DNA of 5,007 bases from Deltaproteobacteria bacterium. GTDB lineage: Bacteria > Desulfobacterota > Binatia > Binatales > Binataceae. The notes beneath the pieces were generated by a model that was not told where the DNA came from, made no database searches, and worked only from the letters and a program-made list of their open reading frames with translations. The position numbers and the translations under genes are program-made. The stretch lies in the NCBI GenBank assembly GCA_027403435.1, contig DAHZDR010000102.1, forward strand, positions 1 to 5,007, written 5' to 3'. Shown here piece after piece: positions 1-5,007 of the stretch. Position 1 is the stretch's first letter, and each line of letters begins with the position of its first letter.

Positions 1-1882
1 CGAGGATCAGGGCGTGGATACGCGGGTCGTCGAGGCCGAGCGCGATCGTGTTGCGATAGGTCGCGGGCGGCTCGCCGCCGGTGATATCGACCGGATTGCC
101 CGCCGCGCCGAACGGCGGAATGAATTTGCGGAAGGCCGCGTCGAGGTCCGGCGGCATCGTCATCAGGCTTAATCCGTTATCGACACAGGCGTCCGAGAGC
201 AGCACGCCCGAGCCGCCGGCGCCCGTGATAATCAGCACGTTTTCGCCCTTGGGCGCGGGCAGAATCGGCAGGCAGCGGGCGAATTCGAGCATGTCGTTCA
301 GCGCCATCGCGCGCACGACTCCGGATTGCCGCAGCACGTCGTCGTAAATCCTGTCGTTGCCGGCCAGCGCCGCCGTATGCGATTTGGCGGCGCGCGCGCC
401 GAGCGCGGTGCGGCCGGCCTTGAGAACGATCACCGGCTTCTTTTTCGACACGCGCCGCGCGACTTCGGCGAATGAGCGGCCGTCCTTGAGGTCCTCGACA
501 TGCATCGCGATGACCTCCGTGTTCGGGTCCTGCTCGAAAAAGGTCAGCAGGTCGTCCTCGTCGATATCCGATTTGTTGCCCAGGCCGACGATCGCCGAAA
601 CTCCCATCCGCGCCGAGCGGCTGAAACCGATAATCGCCATCCCGACGCCGCCGCTCTGCGAAGACAGCGCCGCCTTGCCCTTCACGTCGTACGGCGTGCA
701 GAAGGTCGCGCACAGATTCTTGTGCGTATAGTAGAAGCCGTAGATATTCGGCCCCATCAGGCGCACGTTGTATTCCCGGCCAATCGCGACGATTTGCTCC
801 TGCAATTCGACGTTGCCGGTTTCGGCGAAGCCTGACGGAATCAGCACCGCGCCGGGGATTTTCTTCTCGCCGCACTCCTTGAGCGCGCCCGCCACCAGCG
901 GCGCCGGAATCGCGAAGACGGCGACATCGATCGGCCCCGGAACATCCTTGACGCTCTTGTAGGCTTTGCGCCCGAGCACTTCGGCAACCTTCGGATGGAT
1001 CGGATGGATCGCGCCCTGATAACCGCCGTTGATCAGGTTCTTCATCACCGAGTTGCCGATTTTGCCGTCCTCGGGCGAGGCGCCGATTACCGCGATGGCG
1101 TCGGGCCGCATAATCCTGTTCATCGCGGCAAGGATTTCCTGCTGGCTCGGCCGGTAGCGCTCGTGGATCGGCGCGAAATCGACAATGATGCGCACGTCGG
1201 CGGCGGTCGCGCCGTCGGGCCGGGCGAAAATCGGATTCAAATCGATTTCGCGGATTTCCGGAAAATCGCTGGCCAATTGCGCGACCGCGACGATAATCCG
1301 CGCGATCGCGGCGCGATCGGCCGGCGCGCCGCCGCGCACCCCGCGCAGGATTTCCGCCGCCGCGATTCCGTCGATCATCGAGAGCGCGTCGGCTTCGCTG
1401 GCCGGCGCCAGGCGAAAGGTCACGTCCTTGAGGACTTCGACCAGCACCCCGCCCATCCCGAACGCGACCACCTTGCCGAAACTCGGATCGGTCAGCGCGC
1501 CGACGATCACCTCGTGGCCGCCGGTCAGCATCCGCTGAATCAGCACGCCTTCGATCCGCGCGTCGGCCTTGTACGACTGCGCGTTGGCGACCAGCGTCGC
1601 GTAGGCGCGCTCGGCCGCGGCGGCGTCGCTCACGCCGACGATTACGCCGCCGGCCTCGGTCTTATGGAGAATATCCGGCGACACGATCTTCATCACCGCC
1701 GGAAAACCGACCGTCGCGGCCAGCTTCGCGGCCGCCGCCGCCGAATCGGCCAGCGCCTCGGCCGGCAGTGGAATTCCGTACGCCGCGCATACCACGCGGC
1801 ACTGCTCCGGCGTAAGGACCCCGCGCCCCCGCGCCTTGACCGCTGCAAGCACTCCGCGCACGGACGCCTTGTCGTAACTCAT
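1..1882 (-). CDS. ADP-forming acyl-CoA synthetase (acetate--CoA ligase family), beta-alpha fusion, C-terminus cut by window edge
   Basis: The 627 visible codons run off the left edge without a stop. The protein is a cytoplasmic NDP-forming acyl-CoA synthetase: acyl-CoA + ADP + Pi <-> acid + CoA + ATP, through a phosphohistidine. Residues 1-235 form an ATP-grasp (beta-subunit-like) part, with SPDILHKTEAGGV at 68-80 and the TDPSFGK/GMGG block at 131-145. Residues about 250-350 are a CoA-binding Rossmann domain (AVIGASPEDGKIGNS at 264-278). A succinyl-CoA-ligase-like domain follows, with MGPN at 376-379, SSQSGG at 407-412, and SHTAALAG at 501-508, where His502 is the expected phosphorylated histidine. 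The last visible residues lie in the C-terminal ligase domain; relatives of about 700 residues suggest roughly 70 are missing. The ATG at 1882 has GGAGG five bases upstream (1888-1892). The acid substrate cannot be read from the sequence; acetate, propionate, branched or aryl acids are all possible. It is divergent from the dodecin gene. A weak -35/-10 pair (2041-2046 and 2018-2023, complement) could serve it. Confidence 0.93.
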   Translation of the reverse strand, partial: MSYDKASVRGVLAAVKARGRGVLTPEQCRVVCAAYGIPLPAEALADSAAAAAKLAATVGFPAVMKIVSPDILHKTEAGGVIVGVSDAAAAERAYATLVANAQSYKADARIEGVLIQRMLTGGHEVIVGALTDPSFGKVVAFGMGGVLVEVLKDVTFRLAPASEADALSMIDGIAAAEILRGVRGGAPADRAAIARIIVAVAQLASDFPEIREIDLNPIFARPDGATAADVRIIVDFAPIHERYRPSQQEILAAMNRIMRPDAIAVIGASPEDGKIGNSVMKNLINGGYQGAIHPIHPKVAEVLGRKAYKSVKDVPGPIDVAVFAIPAPLVAGALKECGEKKIPGAVLIPSGFAETGNVELQEQIVAIGREYNVRLMGPNIYGFYYTHKNLCATFCTPYDVKGKAALSSQSGGVGMAIIGFSRSARMGVSAIVGLGNKSDIDEDDLLTFFEQDPNTEVIAMHVEDLKDGRSFAEVARRVSKKKPVIVLKAGRTALGARAAKSHTAALAGNDRIYDDVLRQSGVVRAMALNDMLEFARCLPILPAPKGENVLIITGAGGSGVLLSDACVDNGLSLMTMPPDLDAAFRKFIPPFGAAGNPVDITGGEPPATYRNTIALGLDDPRIHALIL

Positions 1883-2066
1883 CGAAACCTCCAGCCCCGA
1901 CCGTTTGCGCCGGCGCCTGCTCGTCGCCGCGGCGGCGTTCCCGCCCGCTGCGGTCGCCCGAAACGCGATTCGCGCCGGCCGACGCCAGCCCGCCGGTCGC
2001 CTTGTCTTTGCGGCCGCCTTATGCGCTAATGGCGCGTAGTGCCCAACCCTAACGCCGGTCGTGCGA

Positions 2067-2097
2067 TTGCGTCAAACCGTGCGGGCGCCATTATGAT
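2067..2097 (+). promoter_or_regulatory. Candidate sigma70-type promoter for the dodecin gene
   Basis: Within the 233-base divergent gap, TTGCGT at 2067-2072 resembles a -35 box and TATGAT at 2092-2097 matches the -10 consensus at five of six positions. Their spacing of 19 bases is long; CATTAT at 2089-2094 would give 16 bases but a poorer match. Either choice puts the transcript start near 2101-2105, very close to the Shine-Dalgarno sequence at 2103-2107, which weakens the case. The rest of the gap is GC-rich and shows no other recognisable element. Confidence 0.22.
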
Positions 2098-2115
2098 GCA
2101 TCAGGAGCGCTTGGT

Positions 2116-2328
2116 ATGGTCGAAAAAACTATCGAGCTGATCGGTATATCGTCAAATTCCATCGAAGACGCCGTACAGCTCGCGCTGGCGCGCGCCGGAG
2201 TGACGATTTCCGGCATTCATTACGCCCATATCGAGGATATTTCGGCGACCGTCGAGAATAGCCAGGTCACCCGATGGCGGGTCGCGCTGAAAGCCTCGTT
2301 TGTCGTGAAGGATCAATTGCACGAATGA
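2116..2328 (+). CDS. Dodecin family protein (flavin or CoA binding dodecamer subunit)
   Basis: A 70-residue protein of the normal dodecin length. It keeps the family pattern: an N-terminal strand (KTIELIGISSNSIEDAV, 4-20), the single helix ending in LALARAG (22-28), then two long antiparallel strands ending in VALKASFVV (56-64). Known dodecins assemble into hollow 12-subunit spheres that store or buffer flavins; some also bind CoA. The flavin-stacking tryptophan of characterised dodecins (W36 in the Halobacterium protein) aligns with Tyr36, and the flavin-contacting glutamine (Q55) aligns with Arg55. This resembles a second group of bacterial dodecin-like proteins that lack Trp and carry Arg there, so flavin binding should not be assumed. 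Start: ATG at 2116 with AGGAG at 2103-2107, eight bases upstream. It stands alone, divergent from the synthetase and 147 bases before the hydrolase. Family assignment is firm, ligand uncertain. Confidence 0.92.
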   Translation: MVEKTIELIGISSNSIEDAVQLALARAGVTISGIHYAHIEDISATVENSQVTRWRVALKASFVVKDQLHE

Positions 2329-2332
2329 CGTG

Positions 2333-2378
2333 GGCCGCGCCGAAACGGACCGCGCCGGCTCTTCACAGGCGCGCGGCC
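2333..2378 (+). terminator. GC-rich stem-loop just after the dodecin stop, possible transcription end
   Basis: GGCCGCGC at 2333-2340 is perfectly complementary to GCGCGGCC at 2371-2378, giving an 8-bp stem with a 30-base loop, starting four bases after the dodecin stop codon. There is no T-tract after it, so it is not a classic intrinsic terminator. In DNA this GC-rich an 8-bp match can arise by chance. It could end or attenuate the dodecin transcript or protect its 3' end; confidence is low. Confidence 0.25.
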
Positions 2379-2475
2379 GATAGTCGGCGCCAGCCCGGAT
2401 AGCATCGACCGCAAAGGCGGCGGATCGACGGTTTGCGCGATCACTCCGCAATAGGCGGTCTGGAAAGTCCACTTT

Positions 2476-3465
2476 ATGCCGACCAAAATTGCCGAGGTCC
2501 AACCAGGCATCTACGAAATCTTTCTGCCGCTGCCGATGCGGCCGACGATCGTCAATATTTATCTAATCGATTGTCATGGCGCGTGGGCGCTGGTCGATAC
2601 TGGCATGAACACGCCCGACAGCGTCGCCGCGCTCGAAGACGCCCTCGCCCAGGCCGGCATCCGGCTCGAAGACCTCAACGTCGTTATCGGCACGCATCAT
2701 CACGTTGACCATTTCGGCACGTCGGCGACAATCAAGCGGCGCAGCGGCGCGACCACCCTGCTCCATCGGCTCGAACAGGAGCGGGTCAATCGGATGCTGA
2801 CGCTGGGACCGCCGTCGCAGAACCCCGACGCGATGGCCTTTTTTCAGACGCACGGCTTTCCCGTCGATAAATATCCAATCGAGGGGATGCGGCCGACGTG
2901 GATGGGCACGGATCAGTACAACCCCGTGCCGATTCCGGACCACTATCTCAACGACGGCGACGTGGTTCCCGTCGGCGATCGCGAGTTTGAAGTCATCTGG
3001 ACTCCCGGCCACGCGCCCGGCCATTGCGTAATCTATCTGCGCAAGGAAAAAGTGTTGATCGTCGGCGACCATCTGCTGCCGAAAATCACGCCGCACGTCG
3101 GCGTCTATCCGAGCGGTCCGGCCAATCCGCTCGGCGATTTCATCGCCTCGCAACTCAAGGTGCAGCGCTTCGACGTCGAGCACGTATTGCCCGCGCACGG
3201 CGCCGTTTACCATGACCATCGCCATCGCGCCAACCAGCTTATCGAGCATCATCGCTACCGCGAGGCCGAGATGCTCGATCTGATCCGGCGCAAGCCGCAA
3301 TGCGCCTACGAAGTCGCGGCGCAGGTCTTCGGCGACGAGGAACGGCCGATCTTCCACGTGATGGCGGCGACCTTCGAAACCCTCGCCCATCTGGAGCTGG
3401 CCCGCGTCGAAGGGCGCGCGCGCAAAACGGTCGAGAACGGCCGCACGCTGTTCCGCACCGTATAA
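2476..3465 (+). CDS. MBL-fold metallo-hydrolase with C-terminal winged-helix domain (LACTB2/GloB-like)
   Basis: A 329-residue cytoplasmic protein with no signal peptide. Residues about 1-245 form the metallo-beta-lactamase fold. Metal-ligand motifs are complete: HHHVDH at 74-79 (H74, H76, D78, H79), TPGHAPGH at 176-183 (H179), GDHLL at 197-201 (D198) and PAHG at 239-242 (H241). A binuclear, probably zinc, hydrolase is therefore expected. Residues about 255-329 match the winged-helix tail of LACTB2-like proteins (HHRYREAEMLDLI, then AYEVAAQVFG, then LAHLELARVEGRA). The family includes thioesterases, glyoxalase II-like enzymes and RNA nucleases, so the substrate is open; the acyl-CoA setting makes a thioester plausible, as inference only. 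An insert rich in Pro and aromatic residues at about 110-160, between motifs 2 and 3, probably shapes the substrate pocket. The ATG at 2476 has a modest GGAAAG at 2462-2467. The gene converges on the desaturase. Confidence 0.92.
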   Translation: MPTKIAEVQPGIYEIFLPLPMRPTIVNIYLIDCHGAWALVDTGMNTPDSVAALEDALAQAGIRLEDLNVVIGTHHHVDHFGTSATIKRRSGATTLLHRLEQERVNRMLTLGPPSQNPDAMAFFQTHGFPVDKYPIEGMRPTWMGTDQYNPVPIPDHYLNDGDVVPVGDREFEVIWTPGHAPGHCVIYLRKEKVLIVGDHLLPKITPHVGVYPSGPANPLGDFIASQLKVQRFDVEHVLPAHGAVYHDHRHRANQLIEHHRYREAEMLDLIRRKPQCAYEVAAQVFGDEERPIFHVMAATFETLAHLELARVEGRARKTVENGRTLFRTV

Positions 3466-3467
3466 TC

Positions 3468-3482
3468 GCGCGCCGGCCGCGC
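3468..3482. terminator. Short inverted repeat between two convergent stop codons, possible bidirectional transcription end
   Basis: GCGCG (3468-3472) and CGCGC (3478-3482) form a 5-bp stem with a five-base loop. It fills almost exactly the 17-base gap between the hydrolase TAA (3463-3465) and the desaturase stop (TCA on the plus strand, 3483-3485). No T-tract lies on either side, and GCGCG words are common here, so the case rests on position only. Confidence 0.22.
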
Positions 3483-4442
3483 TCACGCGGTCAGCGTCTT
3501 GAGCATTGCCCAATAAGTGATCGGCTTGAGCGCCGCGCGATATTGCCCGTTCGCCAGCATCGCGCGATGCAGTCCCGGCAGGTTGAAGAACGGCACGCTC
3601 GGGTAGCTGTGATGCTCGATATGGTAGTAACAGTTCTTCGGCTCGAACAGGATTCGTTCGATTGGGCCGAGTTGATATTCGCAAATCGTGGCGTAGGCCG
3701 TGGCGCGCTCGATCGGCGGATGCTCCGACAGCACGCGCATTTTGTTGAACGCGATCATGCAGGTCGCCAGCGGCGCGATCCAGTAGGCGACGAACAGCGT
3801 AAAGACGTGGAAATATAAGATCAGCGCCAGCGCCATTACGTAGTAGCCAAACCGCACCGCTCGATATAGCGGCGTTTGGCCCGACGCCGCCGGATCGGCG
3901 TTGCCGTAGCGCATAATCTTGATCGCGTACCACAGGCCGAGTCCGGTGAACTGTTTCGTCAGCGACCAGAAAAGCTGGCGGCGCGGCACCGGAAAATGCC
4001 AGTCCGGATCCGCGAACTTCTTTTGCAAATCGCCGTCGATCGGCAGATTCAGATATTTGTGATGCTGCAAATGGGTATGCCGGAACGCGCGCAACGAGAC
4101 CAGCACCGGCCAGGTTGCGAACGGCTCGCAGACGAGATCGTTCAGCCATTTGCGGTTGAACATCCGCCAATGCGTCGCCTCATGCATCATCAGCAGAAGC
4201 GCGTGCTGGCGCGATCCGATTATCACGACCGCCAACAGATACGCCGGAACCGCGAGGAACGGATTGGCGACGCTGCGGCTCAGGTAAATCGCCGCGAAAA
4301 TGATCGTCCATTCCATCGCGAGATGGAAAATCGCGCGCGCCGGCGACAGCCGCGACAACTCCCGGACATCGGCCGGATCGATCCGCCAGCCTTCGAAAGG
4401 CGTCTCGATAAAATCTTCGTATTTGCGCGCCGCCTCCGCCAT
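3483..4442 (-). CDS. Membrane fatty acid desaturase family protein (di-iron, three histidine boxes)
   Basis: A 319-residue integral membrane protein, normal for the family. The histidine boxes that hold the di-iron centre are all present: HEATH at 87-91, HTHLQHH at 122-128 and HIEHH at 274-278; SEH at 239-241 may add another ligand. Hydrophobic stretches at about 41-58, 60-86, 106-118 and 198-232 suit a four-helix inner-membrane protein with the boxes on the cytoplasmic side. Such enzymes use O2 and an electron donor to insert a double bond or hydroxyl into acyl chains, sphingoid bases or carotenoids. Regiochemistry and substrate cannot be read here. No ferredoxin, cytochrome b5 domain or reductase is fused or adjacent. 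The ATG at 4442 has AGAGGT (complement of 4448-4453) five bases upstream. It is convergent with the hydrolase and downstream of the small exported-protein gene after a 120-base gap, so it is probably transcribed from its own promoter. Confidence 0.93.
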   Translation of the reverse strand: MAEAARKYEDFIETPFEGWRIDPADVRELSRLSPARAIFHLAMEWTIIFAAIYLSRSVANPFLAVPAYLLAVVIIGSRQHALLLMMHEATHWRMFNRKWLNDLVCEPFATWPVLVSLRAFRHTHLQHHKYLNLPIDGDLQKKFADPDWHFPVPRRQLFWSLTKQFTGLGLWYAIKIMRYGNADPAASGQTPLYRAVRFGYYVMALALILYFHVFTLFVAYWIAPLATCMIAFNKMRVLSEHPPIERATAYATICEYQLGPIERILFEPKNCYYHIEHHSYPSVPFFNLPGLHRAMLANGQYRAALKPITYWAMLKTLTA

Positions 4443-4445
4443 CGT

Positions 4446-4458
4446 TGACCTCTGGTCA
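4446..4458 (-). promoter_or_regulatory. Palindrome over the desaturase ribosome binding site (candidate operator or SD hairpin)
   Basis: TGACC (4446-4450), TCT, GGTCA (4454-4458) is a perfect 5-bp inverted repeat with a three-base spacer. It overlaps the desaturase Shine-Dalgarno sequence (complement of 4448-4453). A wider TTGAC/GTCAA pair (4445-4449 and 4461-4465) surrounds it. In DNA it could be a repressor operator; in the mRNA it would fold TGACC-AGA-GGTCA and partly hide the ribosome binding site. No regulator gene is visible in the window, and a match this short may be chance. Confidence 0.25.
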
Positions 4459-4465
4459 GCGTCAA

Positions 4466-4494
4466 AGGCTAATTCAGCGCATCAAGGCTGACAA
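4466..4494 (-). promoter_or_regulatory. Candidate promoter for the desaturase gene
   Basis: Reading the minus strand, TTGTCA (complement of 4489-4494) matches the -35 consensus at five of six positions. It is followed after 17 bases by TAGCCT (complement of 4466-4471), a poor -10 with three of six. The predicted start near 4459 would leave a leader of about 17 bases that keeps the Shine-Dalgarno sequence and contains the palindrome at 4446-4458. Confidence 0.22.
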
Positions 4495-4562
4495 GACCGC
4501 CAACGCGTTTTCGACACCCGGCTGAAGTAAACAGGCCTTCGGTCGCGGCTTATCGACCACGA

Positions 4563-4919
4563 TTATTGACCGTATGGCAACTGATAAGCGGCAGATTTTT
4601 GACTGGCGTAAAACCTTATCAGGTCTAGCCGGGCTCCATAACGGATGCAATCCGCGCGCGTTTCGGAGCCGTCAGGCAGACAGTCTTTGGGAATCGGAAT
4701 CGGCGGCAGGTCCAGAAGCGCATCGGTGCGCTGACGCCGCGAATAAGCGTCCGGTTTCTTGTACACCTTGTCGAACCGCGCCTGACGCTCACGCGCGACC
4801 CGCACGGTTTGCTGAAGATCGGCGACCGTCGGCGGTTTGACCTGCCATCTCTCTGAGCATCCGTAAAAGAATGCGATCGTCGCGAGCATGCAAACGATCC
4901 GCGCCATCCGTCGCGCCAC
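4563..4919 (-). CDS. Small putative lipoprotein or secreted protein of unknown function
   Basis: I do not recognise a family. From a GTG at 4919 the product is 118 residues. It opens with a short basic segment (Arg3, Arg4, Arg7) and a hydrophobic core (IVCMLATIAFFYGC, 8-21), like a signal peptide. FYGC (18-21) could be a loose lipobox with Cys21 lipidated, but Phe at -3 is unusual, so ordinary secretion or a single membrane anchor is also possible. The mature part has a charged, probably helical stretch (about 33-52), a Pro-rich turn (LPPIPIPKDC, 71-80), and Cys80 and Cys91 eleven residues apart, which could form a disulfide outside the cytoplasm. The GTG is preferred because GGAGAGG (complement of 4926-4932) lies six bases upstream. 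An in-frame ATG at 4943 would give 126 residues but has only a weak, close purine run; an ATG at 4907 is too far from the ribosome binding site. After the stop, a 5-bp GGTCG/CGACC hairpin (4541-4558) is a weak terminator candidate. Confidence 0.68.
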   Translation of the reverse strand: MARRMARIVCMLATIAFFYGCSERWQVKPPTVADLQQTVRVARERQARFDKVYKKPDAYSRRQRTDALLDLPPIPIPKDCLPDGSETRADCIRYGARLDLIRFYASQKSAAYQLPYGQ

Positions 4920-4925
4920 GGAAAC

Positions 4926-4932
4926 CCTCTCC
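4926..4932 (-). promoter_or_regulatory. Shine-Dalgarno sequence that favours the GTG start at 4919
   Basis: The minus strand reads GGAGAGG here, followed by GTTTCC and then GTG. This six-base spacing is near ideal and places the start inside the longer frame that opens with ATG at 4943. It shortens the N-terminus by eight residues and leaves a compact signal-peptide-like start. Confidence 0.55.
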
Positions 4933-5007
4933 GCCCGCCTCATCCGCTCGCCGGCGAACGACCGTCGCGCAATTGAACCATCGCTCGTTCAGTCTGACTC
5001 ACGCCGC

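Noticed and set aside
177..875. A 232-residue minus-strand open frame inside the synthetase
   Set aside because: It is in a different frame from the synthetase reading that carries SHTAALAG, SSQSGG and MGPN; its product is Arg-rich and motif-free.
992..1009. Tandem 9-base direct repeat CGGATGGAT
   Set aside because: It lies in the synthetase frame and encodes IHPIHP in the CoA-binding domain, where relatives have similar residues, so it is explained by coding sequence.
995..2029. A 344-residue plus-strand open frame
   Set aside because: It lies antisense to the synthetase, has Arg/His/Gly-rich low-complexity translation with no domain, and has no clear ribosome binding site.
2563..4170. A 535-residue minus-strand open frame spanning the hydrolase and most of the desaturase
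   Set aside because: It is antisense to the hydrolase, whose metal motifs are intact on the plus strand, and out of frame with the desaturase, whose histidine boxes are intact. Its product is rich in Arg, Ala and Asp without motifs, a typical high-GC shadow.
3876..4448. A 190-residue plus-strand frame opposite the desaturase N-terminal half
   Set aside because: It is the complement of conserved desaturase coding sequence, with Arg-rich composition and no recognisable domain.
4541..4558. 5-bp GGTCG/CGACC hairpin after the small exported-protein gene
   Set aside because: The stem is short and no convincing T-run follows on the minus strand, so it is too weak to list as a terminator on its own.
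4991..4999. AGTCTGACT palindrome near the right edge
   Set aside because: A 4-bp arm is expected by chance, and no gene start or promoter is tied to it within the window.

Overview
This is a high-GC bacterial window (roughly 60% GC by eye) holding five genes and no visible mobile element, RNA gene or CRISPR array. Codon choice looks even across the genes, with GC-rich third positions that create long false antisense frames. The gene set (ADP-forming acyl-CoA synthetase, dodecin, metallo-beta-lactamase-fold hydrolase with a winged-helix tail, membrane fatty acid desaturase, small exported protein) suits a free-living, lipid-metabolising bacterium, for example an uncultured soil or aquatic proteobacterium-like lineage. 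The taxon is a guess, because no marker gene is present.

Layout: from the left edge to 1882, on the minus strand, lies an acyl-CoA synthetase whose C-terminus is cut off by the window. A 233-base divergent intergenic region (1883-2115) separates it from a plus-strand dodecin (2116-2328). A 147-base gap then leads to a plus-strand MBL-fold hydrolase (2476-3465). This gene meets a minus-strand fatty acid desaturase (3483-4442) tail to tail, with only 17 bases between the stop codons. Upstream of the desaturase, also on the minus strand, is a small lipoprotein-like or secreted protein (about 4563-4919) of unknown function.

How the genes fit together: three of the five can be tied to acyl groups or CoA thioesters (synthetase, desaturase, and possibly the hydrolase, which could act on thioesters). 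Dodecins are flavin or CoA buffering proteins in several bacteria. A loose acyl-lipid theme is therefore plausible, but the genes sit on different strands with their own gaps, so they are not one operon. The functional link is inference.

I found no strong evidence of a new multi-gene system. The points most worth a second look are the dodecin's non-canonical residues at the flavin-stacking positions, the beta-then-alpha domain order of the synthetase, a palindrome over the desaturase ribosome binding site, and the uncharacterised exported protein.
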